Position numbers and translations under genes: made by a program
Source: Eudorina sp. 2006-703-Eu-15
Lineage: Eukaryota; Chlorophyta; Chlorophyceae; Chlamydomonadales; Volvocaceae
Assembly: GCA_003117195.1 (NCBI GenBank)
Contig: BDSI01000022.1
Span: 1,053,752 to 1,117,751 of the forward strand
DNA: 64,000 bases
Direction: 5' to 3'
The notes under the pieces: generated by a model
Database searches by the model: none
Seen by the model: the letters and a program-made list of their open reading frames with translations, nothing else
Told to the model about the DNA's origin: nothing
In this document: positions 35,101 through 46,110 of the stretch, in pieces
Numbering within the stretch: the first letter of the stretch is position 1
How the letters are laid out: every line of letters begins with the position of its first letter

Positions 35101-36713
35101 CATCCGCGCCGGGTGGGGAGGCAGTGCCCCCGCTGCATGGGACGGAGGCCGCATCGCGTCCGTTGGCGGCGCAGGCGTGGCCGGCGTTTTGCGGCGCAGC
35201 GAGCACCAAACACAGTCGTGTACATCAGCGCCCGGGTGCGGCCCCACAGCCACCCGTGATCCCGGCGACGTCGATGCCGCGCCCGCGCCCAGACACCGCC
35301 GCTTCGGCGGTGGGGCATGCTCGCCCGTGACGGGGCCGATGCGATTTGCTGGGGCGCTCCGGCACCTGGACAACTCCGCCCCATCGCCCTGCCGTGCGAC
35401 CGTGGCTGCGCCGTCGAAGGTGCCCGCTTCCGATTGGCCCACAGCCCCGAACCTGCCGCTGCCCACCCGGTCTGTCCCCACAAGGTGCCCGCCCGGGTCT
35501 GGGAGGCCTTCGCTGCCGCCGCAGGCGCTGCCGCTACTGCCGCCGCTGCCGTGGCCGCTGCAACCCACTACTGCGATGCTACTGCCGGTGCCTGGGCATC
35601 CCGTCTCGTCGCTTGCCTGCGCAAGTTCCGGCTGGCCGGCAGCTTGATGGCAGCGCGCAGTGTGCTGCCGCTGGCCGTTGATGCCTCGGATGGTGCAGAA
35701 GCCGGTGCCTCCGACGGTCAGCGGCGTGGCGGGTTGGAGCGCGCCGGGCGGCGGCGCCATCTCGCGGCCGACAGAGGTCCGGGCGGGGTTAGCGCCGGAG
35801 GGGAGCGGTGCTTCGGGCACTGACCCATCACTGCAGCCCCCGCCGTGGGTGCCGCTGCCGTCTGCCAAGAGGCCGCTGTCGCCCGGCGAGTTGCCGAAAC
35901 CAGCAACCCCCGCCCCGCGGTACCCGCCGGCCAGGCTGCCGGAGTCACTCAAGTCGTCATCCTCGCTGTCGCATGCCCCCTCTGCGGGCGCGAAATGGCA
36001 AGACGGAGACCCCAGCGCGGGCGCTCAGCAACATACGAGTATGCCGTCGACGCCTTCACTCGCGGCGGCTCAGATCTTCCGAACGCAGTGTCGTACACGA
36101 TCGCCATGGCAGGCGCTTCCCTCTTTCATAGACACATCACCCTCACACCCCCATCCCACCCGCGTGACTGCCTCTGCCCAGGTTGGATGGAGCCAGCTGC
36201 TCCCCTGCTTCACCCTTGACCCTTGCAACTGCCCAGGAGCGATGCCCGCCTGCCCAGACTAAACCCAGTTCGGGGTCTAAGGGAACATCCCGCGTCGGTT
36301 TATGCCCACTGCCGCGACCCCCGCCGGCAGTGCCGGGGATACCCCGTCACCTCACCTGCGAGCGCCTGATCTTCGGGGCTCAGCCACAGCAGCTTCGACA
36401 CTCGACCGCAGGCCTCCGGAGGTGGCAGCGGTAGCGGCAGGGGCCAGCGCAGCTCAGAGGACGGCCTTGGGAGACCCTGCAGCGCGACCCAGATGGAGTC
36501 CCTCAGCCATACATTTGGGAGCGGGCTGACATAATTGGAAAACAAGGCTGAGGGGCCCTCAAAAGCTACCGCATATTTGTACGGCCTCGGGGATAACGGG
36601 GATACATTCGTTGCGACGGAAGCCACGAGCTCGAGCTGCGTGTCAGTACGCTGGCTGAAAGCCGGTGCGCAGCTGTCGCAGCTGCGCGATGTTGCCCTCA
36701 GTCGCTTCGTCAT
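32110..36713 (-). CDS. Unrecognised 1409-aa low-complexity protein with repeated CxxC motifs, 2 exons
   Basis: No family recognised. Exon 1 is 36356-36713 and exon 2 is 32110-35981; the 374-base GT..AG intron joins in phase and creates an acidic junction (EGACDSEDDDLSDSG). Exon 1 encodes the only ordered-looking part (YKYAVAFEGPSALFSNYV, VWLRDSIWVALQ, KLLWLSPEDQALA). The rest is rich in Gly, Ser, Pro, Ala and Gln with a Q-rich stretch near residue 940, a poly-Ala helix (EMARAAAA..VRKSREIP), Pro runs and a possible nuclear signal PPKRRC. Against this background stand four cysteine pairs: DCVWC (about 375), CLCPAC (about 567), CRCERC (about 674) and CPCSHC (about 1356). Nuclear or scaffold roles are conceivable only as inference. 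The frame is open upstream of 36713, so an additional 5' exon cannot be excluded. Confidence 0.7.
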
Positions 36714-39700
36714 GGGAATAGCTGAACTGAAAGTGGGACACTCTAAGCGATCGTGATGTTTACGGACGCCCTGTTCGTGATTTGAACGGGCGCGTCCACG
36801 ACCTGAGCGGGCATACCGCGCACGTTCAAAATGCTAGTCCCCAAACTGTCCAGGACTCCCGGGGAAAGTGCTCACGTCGACCGCAGTGCCAGTTGCTTGG
36901 GAAGGTCCCTGATCTTGCTCCGTGTTTTCACAGGCAGAGCCAGCAAGGGAGCGCCAACAGCCGCGATGTAGTGCTGGACCTGGGTGGGCAGAGGCCGCAG
37001 CGCAACAGCAACGGGCACGACGGAAGATGTTCGATGTTGCCAGGTCCCGCATCAGCATGACAGCGGGCAGAGAGTTTGCCATCGTGCAACGACCGAAGCT
37101 GGCTAGTTTCGCGCGAGCAAGTCGCCTTAAGCGCGCCCACCAGCGCAAACGATGCGTCACCAATCCAACCACTTACATCTTTCGTGAGTAAATAAAAAGT
37201 TAAGGCAACTAAAAATCGAAGAGGAAGTCGCTTCACGCACACAGCGGGTTCGCGCGGGAGTTCACCACATAACCCGAAACGGTCGTCTCCCCCTCAACTA
37301 ACTTATCGATGGCCTAAATTGACCAAGTAATGCCTTTTAAACCTGTCACATGCTCATGGCGCCAGAACACTCACCAGAAAGGGGCGCGCGGCCACGCAGC
37401 GCATCACTTGAACCTAGCATTCCCCGTCTCAGCTTGAATCCCTGGCGTCGACTGCACCTTGCAGGCGAGCAGCTCGGCTGGTTTACCGTAAGGCTTCGCG
37501 GCTGCGCTCATCGACCGCACATTTTCCCAAACACGGGTGATGTATGTGATCAACCCAGGTTTATGAGAACCTCTAAACCAAGGTTTTTGGATCGTATATC
37601 GAGGAATAGCCTCAGCGGCGGGCAACTCAGGGTAGCCTCAACTGGCCAGGGAAGCTCAGAACAAATTCACTGAGATAACATGTAGCAAACAGAATGTCAA
37701 ATATTCACATGTATTAGCTCCTTGACTCCAGCGAGGCGTTCGGAGCCCCGTGCCCACAAATAAGCAACAAAGTTTCTCGTGCACACGCCAAGCATATTCA
37801 GGTACGTTTTGATTTCAATTGTAAGCAATATGGTGCTTATTCATCACGGAAAAGACAATGTACTTCAAGAAAATACGGGATGGGCTGCGGCTAACTCTGC
37901 TAAGTGAGTTACTACAGCAACATCAACAACATTACTTTGCAGTGCTTTGGCGTGTGAATTGCCGTGTACGAACTATGGCGTGAAGCCGTGATTGCACTGG
38001 TGAGTACAGTCCGACATCAGGGGTATTCCTATGATGAAAAGTACCGTTCCATAGCGTGTCCTGCATTTCCATGGAGTTTGTTGAAGCCTGTGAGGTGGTT
38101 ACGGTTCGCGGAGAGTACGACGCGTCGCGGATGGAGCTAGTGGAGCGGAAAACTATGCCTGAGATGAAAATGGGAAACACGACCTGATGAAGAGGGAAGA
38201 CGCTCGATAATGTTGAATGTTCACTTGAATTCGTGCTAAAGCATGTTGTAGTAATGCTATGGTGATGGTCAATACTGCATGTTAAGGGGCAGATTGTTGC
38301 AAGTTGCAGGATAGATATAGAAATCGAATGGTCAAATGGGAGTACCGTAGACGTACGACCGAAAGTCCAAAACCAAATCCTGTACAGATCCCCGAAGGAA
38401 GTCGGGTATGAGATAGCTGCTAGTTGCTGAGATGTGGTGTTGAGGCTTAGTTGATGGGCCGAGATACGCACGCTTGATTGGTGGCGATGCCTAACCCTCA
38501 AACTCGAAGGATGGTCGGGTGAACGGATATGGCGGAGATCGTGAAACGGTTACGGTGGTAACTGGTGCGGGAAGATCGTGATGAGCGGCCTTTGACGGAT
38601 GTCCGTTGCGGGGCCACATGTGACTGGCCGGACCGTCCGGCCCGGACGGTCAGTACAACATGTAACATTCCAAAACCAAGGCCTGTACGGTGCGCAAATA
38701 CCCATATTCTGGTTTCACAGAGCTGTGCAATCGCTCGATAGAGTTACAATCTGGTCTCATTGCAATTCAATTAAGATCCGCATGCCTGCATGCCCGTCAT
38801 GATGACTGATGATGATGACACAAATATGCGCACTCATGGTGTGCTGTCGGCGGTGCAACACTGAAGAAATCTGACTCTCTGTTTGACTGATGGTTAGTAC
38901 CATGCATATGGTCCTCGTCACATTTGCTTTTTACTGTGCACCGGCTTTCACTCTTACCGTCTCGTACCCACTGGCTTCGGAGCCGGTTGACGGACAGTCG
39001 GTTGTCGCGCTGTTGACGGAGCACTCGGCGCTGTTGACATGACTCAAATAAGGCATTTCGATGATTCTTTAAATACGTGGTCAAAGAGCAGGGACAAAGC
39101 GAGGGGACGGAATGCTGGGATTGCTTTGAACCACGGCACTGGACGACTAGCTACGTCGCGCTACGGGCGAACTTGCGTGAACGGGCACCATGATGTGCGT
39201 GTTGTGAGCGCATTTTTGTCCAGTGGCAAACATGCAGGATTTTGAATGCTTGCTTGATTATTGGCAAATGAGCGTGTAATTGATGAATGAGATAGATGGC
39301 CGGCGGGCCCCATCCGGGCGATGTCACGGGGACCGCGGGGACTGTTGTGCCCGACTACCGGGTTTACGAAATGACGCAACATGCATAGGATTATCTTAGG
39401 TGGCAGAGAGAGCTGCAATCATGCTTGGTGTGTTAGGCGCTGGGCTTGTTGCGTCGAAACTTGCCATTGCAGTCTTTGGGCCGTCTGGTGCGATGAAATA
39501 ATGCGCTCCGCATTTCCTTATTTGTTACACATAAGCCACCTCCGAGCGGTCCAAACCTGATCGGAGCGGCATTTTCATCTCCTTACCAGCATTCAGATAT
39601 CATTGAAGCCGCTGTAAAAAGGGGCTAGCGGACTCGGTGATTATGGATACGAGATCTTGCAAGATCGCTCGCCGTCGTTACAGCTAGTCGCAAAGCTCTT

Positions 39701-40082
39701 GCGCTAATGTTATAATATACTTACAATCACTATCAAGATTCGTAATGGAAGCCATTGGGTGTAGAGATAGGTTCGGCCGTGTCACGAAGGCAAAGCATTC
39801 GTAATTGAGTTACGTAATAGATCGTTGACATGACTGAGCATGACTTCTGGAACCTACCTCGGGCAGGCTCGGGCGGCCTCGGGCCTCAAAACTTTCGCCG
39901 CCTTACGCTGACAGATCGTCGAGATCTCTTGTGATAATTAATGACGCCCACGGGGTACCATACGGGGAGGTGGTGAATCTGAGGATGCACACGATGCCGA
40001 TCATTGTACGGCACAAGATGATGCGATGTCCCAGGTGCATAAAGGCTCGGACGGGTCTTGCATGAGTCAATCACCCGCCAGT
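36714..40082. other. AT-richer region without a supported gene
   Basis: Frames are short and lack the GC-rich codon use of the neighbouring genes. A 189-codon minus-strand frame at 37932-38501 is Ser/Thr/Ile-rich and unlike anything else in the window. A perfect inverted repeat with 10-bp arms is at 38631-38651. Confidence 0.4.
38631..38651. repeat. Perfect 10-bp-arm inverted repeat
   Basis: GACCGTCCGG and CCGGACGGTC are separated by a single C, with ACATGT palindromes on both sides about 10 bases away. Could be a protein-binding palindrome or a transposon remnant. Confidence 0.6.
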
Positions 40083-40168
40083 GATTCGGCGGGTCTGGTG
40101 CGGTTTCCAGGAGAGGCAATCCTTGCGCGTCAGTAACCTGATGACTTGGCCGGCATGGTTGCGTGACC
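40083..40168 (+). repeat. Dispersed repeat B, left half of interrupted copy
   Basis: Matches the left part of the copy at 19347-19546 up to the GGCCGGTATGGCTGCACGACC region, then the similarity stops abruptly. Confidence 0.75.
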
Positions 40169-40575
40169 ATAGCAGTCGCTGGGCACGTAGGCAGTGTCAC
40201 GAGCCAGGCGTGGCTCTTCCAAGACCTCGAGAGGGTGCAGCGCTGGGTGCTTCAGGGTTGGTGATAGCTGGGTAATGGGGTGCCTGTGTGGGCGACCTTC
40301 CCCGTGCTTGGCTTTATCCACTTGTGGGGATTTCGCCCTTTGCTGTGCTTATCCCTTTGGTAGTGTTGCCCCGCTGTGCGCCTCTGCTTGCTTCAGTGTT
40401 TGTCCGGGTGGGGTCATGGCCCGTTGTGTTTTCGTTCGCGGCGATGAGGTGTGGAGGTGTCTTGCTGCCTTGTCGGTGGGGCCTGCTGGGGCTTGCCCTG
40501 GTATGCACCGTTTATCCCTTTGGGGTCCGCTGTTACGTTCGTTCATTCATTCATTCATTCATGATCATACCGGCC
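40169..40575 (+). mobile_element. Repeat A copy A4 nested within repeat B
   Basis: About 400 bases interrupting repeat B. Positions 40361-40563 align with copies A2 and A3, ending in GTCCGCTGTTACGTTCGTTCATT and three further CATT units. The sequence 40169-40360 is probably the longer 5' part of the same element. It is the longest A copy in the window; no coding capacity is visible. Confidence 0.7.
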
Positions 40576-40685
40576 AGCTGGTGGATGTGTGCGCAATCCT
40601 TGGTAGAGTTCATGATGTAAGGCGCCTCACAAGCGATCTGGGCCCGTTGGATCGCCGGGTCGGGACCTGTCGGGACTAAGGGTCC
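40576..40685 (+). repeat. Dispersed repeat B, right half of interrupted copy
   Basis: Resumes the match to 19347-19546 with AGCTGGTGGATG, GCGCAATCCTTGGTAG and GGGACTAAGGGTCC. Confidence 0.75.
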
Positions 40686-40789
40686 ATCTGTAGCGGTTGC
40701 ATTAAAAACCACCTAGTGTTTGGGGTTTACTGCCACACTACGCCAATTCATCATCCGTGTTCGCTTGCATTAGGGACCCCGGAGCTGAG

Positions 40790-41350
40790 ATGCTGGATGA
40801 TCCGGTAGCTGATAGGCAGGATAGGCCGGCTGCTGCTGATCCGCCCGGGATGGACGATTGGTTGCCGCCTCCGCCAAAGGCAGAAACGTCCGATATGATG
40901 TCCTTTGAGTCGGAGCTTCGAGCGGTATGTACGAACAAGCGCGATGCGACGTCCACCTTTGTCGGGCGTGCCTTGCGGCTTGTAAAGAGGATTCGGTAGG
41001 TACGGTACCAGCGACCGATTGTGTCACAGCTTTACCTGCCCCAGCCGTTCGTTCTTCGACCAAGATGATGAGTTGGACGAAGTTGTTCGGGACGAAATGG
41101 TTCGGGACGAAGTGGTTTGGGATCACCCTCCAGTTTCACAGATTGATAAATGGCTGCAGCATTCTGAGATCAGATTACCCGAGGTACGAGTGCAACGTCT
41201 GCTAGGATGGCCGCACCACTTCAGGAAACGTTTGAAAAAGATGACTCTGTCGGCAGCTCGGCACGCAGTTTTTTTTATTTGTTAACGGGTTTACAGGTCC
41301 AGGGAAAGATGGGCAACGGGAATTCATCGACCGGTGCAGCTTCGGTATGA
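40790..41350 (+). CDS. Putative 132-aa acidic protein, 3 exons
   Basis: Not recognised. The model joins 40790-40995, 41045-41183 and 41297-41350 in phase (2, then 0) with GT..AG introns of 49 and 113 bases; the first is short for this lineage. The product starts MLDDPVADRQDRPAAADPPG, has a Pro patch (DDWLPPPPK), a basic helix (VGRALRLVKRIRR), an acidic segment with three five-residue DEVVR-like repeats encoded by a 15-base tandem repeat, then QIDKWLQHSEIRLPE. It sits among repeats and retroelement debris, so it may belong to a mobile element or be a decayed gene. Confidence 0.45.
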
Positions 41351-42021
41351 TCCGCCCAGGGAACCGGCGAAATTGAGCACTCTGCACGTCGGGCGCAGCC
41401 ATCGATGCTAGGACTGCGCATGGTCTCATTACGCTAAAACTTTCACGTCGTTCGTATTTTTTATTGTACGATACTCGGAAACAAAGGAAAACAATTTCGG
41501 TACGGCTTGCAGATGCGTCAGACTCAAACCCAAGCCGTCGTACGCAGCGTTGCAAGCGTACCGGGAAAACGCTGCTTAGTACCGCAACTTTTGAGATCAG
41601 GAAATGCGGCTTCTTCCTGCTAAACAAACAAGCGACAGAGGTCCTTGCACGAGAAGCGCGCAGTTAGGCGGTCGCGGAGAGCCAACCGTCCGATCAGTCG
41701 CCTTCATAACGTGGTGCTAGCGGTGCCTGCCGGGTCCCTAACTGTTGGACAATAAGAGAGACGCCGCGCAGTTTAGGAAGCAATGGATAAAAGGGGACCA
41801 GCAATTAAGCTGCTCGCTCGCCGTACAGGCGCAGACGGACTGTTCATCCTTACCCAGGGGCATGCCGTGCACTAAGCATGGAGCCATGCCAACGAAAAAC
41901 AACCACCAGCGCCCAGCCTTCAAAGCAGTCAAGGCATTCAAGTAACGCGAATGCAAACAAAAGAGCGAACGCAACACGCGTCGAGCAGGGGTGGGACCCT
42001 CCCGCCATGAATCACAGCAAC
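41351..42021. other. Region without a supported gene
   Basis: Only short frames. It separates the small acidic gene from a retroelement remnant. Confidence 0.4.
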
Positions 42022-43409
42022 TCACGCCGGAGGCCGGGAAAGCACGACACGGCCGGACACCCCGCACAGTAAAGGGTGAACTGACGGCACGGAAGACCAG
42101 TTCCGCAGGGGTAGACCGAGCGCCGCAAAAGAGCGAGACGGGCCCAAAGGTCCGCAGCGACCGCCACGGAGATCGAAACAAGGCGAAAGAGCAGTGAAGG
42201 TGTCCCACACATGGTACATGCGTTGACGGCCGCGCTCAATGGCCGCCAGGGCCGCCAGGGCCACGACATCCCAGACAACCTGCCGGACACCCGGAGGGGC
42301 GATCACGAGCCACAAGTGGTGGCGGGCAAACACAGCATCCAGGGCGCCCACAGCAGCCCCTATGGCAGCCCCCATCTCTTCACCCAACGACCGCGCAACA
42401 AAGCAGAACAAGTGGCTCCGAACCCAGCACGCGCCACGCCCAGTGACAAGGGCGCCACAGGGGCACTTCGTTGCCGCCCGCAGGCTAGCATCCTGCTCCC
42501 TCGCGGCGTGTTGTGCGACCAACGGAAAGCCCGCGATGCCATGCAGAGCGAGTCGCCAAAGTGGTTCCTTGTGGTAGTTCTCCCAGCGCAGCTTCCACAG
42601 CCGCCGGAGGGCAGCACGGGAATCAGCCACACAGCCAGTGCAAACGGCGGGACCGGCAAAGGGCCGTACGCATCCACGACGGAGGCCTGGTGCCGGATCG
42701 CGAGCTCGTGTAGGGATGGCCCGAGCTGGAGGGTGGTCGCGGCGTGCACGGTGAGAGCCACCGGCGGACCGTTGACCGACTGCCACGCCAAAACGTGGAG
42801 CAGCGCACGCCAGGCGTCAGGCACAGCCGGAGCAACTGCTGCACCAGCGAGCAACCCCCCGAGCGGCCGCCAACCAGCTGACCGGTAGGCGACGAACGAG
42901 GGCATCCATGTCGTCAGCCACCTGCACGCCAGAAACCTCCAAGGCCGCCCCGAGCTCCTGGTAGCCGAGAACGCCTCGGAGGACACGACGTCGCAACTCA
43001 AGCATGTACCTGCGCGCGACACGTGAGGAGGGATCCTCTCTCCGCTGGCGCTGGGCGTCCAGGGCGGCCCAAGTGCGGACCAGCAACGGAGCGCCATGGT
43101 GAGGCCCCGCAGCGACAACAAGACGGCGCCAGGAGGGCGGGGTTGCCCCACAGCGGGGCCACGAAGCAACACGGCCTCGCGATGGAAACCGGATCCACGA
43201 GGACAGGCGGCCCCAGCGGCGCCAGGAGGGCGGGGTTGCGCGCGCAGGAGGCGGTTGACGGCCGTGTTGCCAGCCGGCGGACGCGCCTCCAGCAGCCGGC
43301 CGTCAGGGGGAGCGAGCAGGCAGAGGGGATGTGCCGCGGCGTGGCAACGGCGAAGAAGCTGCAGAGCGAGCACCGGCCAGGGGGAATCGGCGGCGAGCAG
43401 GCCGCACAC
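42022..43409 (-). pseudogene. Degenerate non-LTR retrotransposon, C-terminal polyprotein fragment
   Basis: Read on the minus strand, 42600-42205 encodes WKLRWENYHKEPLWRLALHG, then a CPCGA..H.FC cysteine/histidine knuckle and IAPPGVRQVVWDVVALAALAAIERGRQRMYHV. This resembles the tail after the reverse transcriptase domain of LINE-type elements that is very common in volvocalean genomes. Upstream (42600-42800) the matching sense continues in a different frame (AWRALLHVLAWQSVNGPP.., YGPLPVPPFALAV), so at least one frameshift has occurred. No reverse transcriptase core (YADD) is visible. The remnant abuts a Ty3/gypsy fragment on the opposite strand. Confidence 0.55.
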
Positions 43410-43589
43410 ACTGAACCGCAGTCACAGCATGCCGGGCCCGAACGTGCGCGTGCAGGGGCAGGAGGCCGGAGCCCCCACGCACGGGCGGCAGGGACATGAG
43501 GTCGGGGCCCACACCTGGTAGGCGGGGCGAAGCGGCACGCTGGCTGGGGGAGCACGGCCCGGTCGACGACAGCGGCGATAGACGTGCAG

Positions 43590-43960
43590 TTTTCAGAGAG
43601 GATCAGGAGTTTTTGCACGAAAAATATTTCGTTCCACAGTCCCTATTGGTGGATGCCGCGTTGTATCGGGCCCGACAGTTAAGAGATATGTTTGACTAGC
43701 TTTAACTATAGATGCGCATTCATCCAACGTTTCATGTGTCGCTCTTGAGGCAAAACAAGCGTGATGGGCGGACTCCGTCGGCCCCTGCCTTCACAACTGG
43801 TGAGAATCAGGTACTGCATGGTTGGCGTCCGTACAATCTTCACGCGACAAAATGCCTCATGCCAAGAATCCTTCACAGCCGTGCACCCCGTCCATTGTTC
43901 AGGATTGTTCGCACCACAACTTGCACGGCAAACAACAATTGTTTACTGCAGATTAACTAG
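43590..43960 (+). pseudogene. Ty3/gypsy integrase C-terminal remnant
   Basis: RIHPTFHVSLLRQ (43715-43753) matches the well-known HPVFHVSLLK signature that follows the integrase domain in Ty3/gypsy polyproteins, and the downstream text (ENQVLHGWRPYNLH) is also in frame. Upstream, separated by a stop, lies FREDQEFLHEKYFVPQSLLVD, possibly more of the same element. No LTRs or primer-binding site were identified. Confidence 0.5.
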
Positions 43961-44371
43961 TTTTCGCACACGCACACCCACTTTTATAACATAATTTGGG
44001 GATTCTCCCGTCGCCTCACGGAATCGCCACATCATTTTGGTGACGACAACCCAGACCTCGCTAGATTGTGCACAGCACCAAATCAAAACCAAAATTACCT
44101 CACAGGCCACCTCTGTATGCGAAATGTCGTATCTTGTGTGTATACAGCCTTAGTCATCACCTTCATACACCACCGCGACGCCCTCTCAGACCGGATAAAC
44201 AAAACCGACAAAAACGTTACCAAAATTGCTCTTCACTCTTTGCAATCACCCCTTTCCGAAGAAGCTGAGTTGCTTATCACGCGGACTCATACAAACAAAA
44301 CTTCTGTCATCGAAGCCCAATACAGGCTTCATGACACCCCGTCGCTAATAGCTGTCTCAGCCTGCACAGTT
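43961..44371. other. Downstream region of the PSB33-like gene
   Basis: AT-rich, no gene seen. Likely holds the 3' UTR of the minus-strand gene ending at 44372; no TGTAA signal was found on that strand. Confidence 0.4.
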
Positions 44372-45939
44372 TCATGCATCACTCTTGATCTGCTTGTTGA
44401 CGTACTGGAATCCAGCCACACCCACGCCGAGTCCCAGAAGAACCCAGAACGCGATCAGGGCTGTGAGGTTCTCGTAGTAGATTGCGAATGCGGTCCCCGC
44501 CACGGCCGTCATGCCGACCGCGATGATGCCCGTGACCAGCACCACGGGGTTGAACTCCTGGGGCGCACCGCCGTCGGCATACACGCTAGCGGACTCCTTG
44601 GTGGGGTCCATGCCCTCGAAATACACGGTCGGTTGCACGGTGAAGACGTTGTTGTTCTCCACCGACGTGCCCGCTCCACCACGGCCTCGCGCGGCGCGGA
44701 CACCACCCAGCGTGCCGGCGTCCACATCCACATAGATAGCGTCTTGGGTGAGCTTCACGGGGTAGATCTGGGGGACGAGGTGCACATACGTCGAAATTTG
44801 TCGCTCATGGTCAGTTCGTCCCGATAAACAGCATTTAGGATCCGTGCGGTTGGCAAACCATCTGCTACGTACTGATGAAAGCAAACAAGGGAAATGCTTG
44901 GTGGAGCAAGACCATGCTTCGCCTGGTGCGTCGGCTGCAACTGGCCGTCACGCACATACATCTACTTGTGTACAGCGAGAAACCCGCATCTACTTGTTGG
45001 GCTGTAACAGGTACACCTAACGGTCCCTTCTTGCAAGCGAGCATCACCGATCGGGCGATGTCGCCTTGACTTCCTAACTATGCCGTCACGGGGAAAAAGC
45101 TGGTACAGGCGAGGGATATTCACAGCCACCCGGATGGCACGTCTCCTGCCAGGTAAGGTACTTACCTCCATTGGCCGGCAGTACGACGACGGGGTCAAGA
45201 CACGGAGGACGGGGTTGTTGGGATACCATGACACGATCGACCCATCCTTCAGAGAGAACAAGCTGCCAGTAGACGGGCATTCGATAGCGTAATCCTGTGA
45301 TCGACAACGAAACAATGGATTTACATGCAACGAACCATGAAGGCGAGGCATGAACTGATTGCAAGTATACCTGTGTAAACTTGGCCTTGATGAAGCCTTC
45401 GCTGTACGCGCCCTCCGCTGGGGACCGCGCCTCAATACAGTATATCTGATTCCGGTACCAGAACAGCAGGACTTGACGCCCATCCACCTCGACCTCCTTC
45501 CGCACACCTGAAAAGGTTGGTGATACGATGAATGTTTAACCGCATGTGCATTTACTCGCGTGCATCATTTCGGACAAGGCTTTTTGCGTACCCTTCGGCA
45601 AGTCCTCCGGTCGGCAAACTGGCACCCAGTTCTCGATGTCCTCAGCCGGAGCGCTTGTTGATGCCAGAGGCTTCACTTCGACTACATGTGATCATACAAA
45701 AATAGAAAATACTCAATTTCACGAAGCAGAACAAATGCTGCCGTGTGTGGTGAATATCTACCTGACTCCTCCGTGGCGCGTACACGGACATCTGATGTCC
45801 TGCCGAATGCACTTCGTTGGCTGAAGCATCGTGGCGCTGTGCGAGTCGGCAGACCCTTCCGCACGAGTCCTACAGGCAGCAGGAGTGAGCTGCCGGAAGC
45901 CTTGCTGCTAGCAGTGCACTGACGCTGAAGCTGCTGCAT
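44372..45939 (-). CDS. TEF5: PSB33/TEF5-like thylakoid Rieske-fold protein, 5 exons
   Basis: Thylakoid protein of the PSB33 family, linked in plants to photosystem II organisation and light acclimation. Exons in coding order: 45762-45939, 45592-45681, 45371-45507, 45166-45294, 44372-44767; phases match and give 309 aa. Residues 1 to about 52 are a chloroplast transit peptide rich in Ser, Arg and Thr. The Rieske-like fold spans roughly 70-200 (ENWVPVCRPEDLPKGVR, VLLFWYRNQIYCIEARSP, DYAIECPSTGSLFSLKDGSI). The CxH..CxxH ligands of a [2Fe-2S] cluster are absent, as is typical of PSB33. Two hydrophobic segments lie near the C terminus (about 256-274 and 282-300). The start codon is only 171 bases from the stop of the upstream LRR gene on the same strand, so promoter and terminator must be very compact. 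Confidence 0.9.
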
Positions 45940-46067
45940 TGTGAACGATTTGTATAGAGTAAAGTGTACGCTGCTGAAGGATGCATACTCTTAAGTTGGT
46001 TTACAAGGATGCCGTACGCCGATTCGGAACCAACCAAAGTTCTGGTTACCAAACCGTCATGGAACAT

Positions 46068-46072
46068 TTACA
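46068..46072 (-). terminator. Probable TGTAA polyadenylation signal of the LRR gene
   Basis: TTACA on the plus strand, 39 bases beyond the LRR stop codon (46111-46113). A second copy lies near 46000, still before the next gene's start at 45939. Confidence 0.5.
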
Positions 46073-46110
46073 AGGCATCCTAACCGCAGATTTTTTGCGT
46101 CCTCAGCACA

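Noticed and set aside
37932..38501. Minus-strand 189-codon frame
   Set aside because: Ser/Thr/Ile-rich with codon use unlike the gene set here; no domain, no splice support, and the region is AT-rich.
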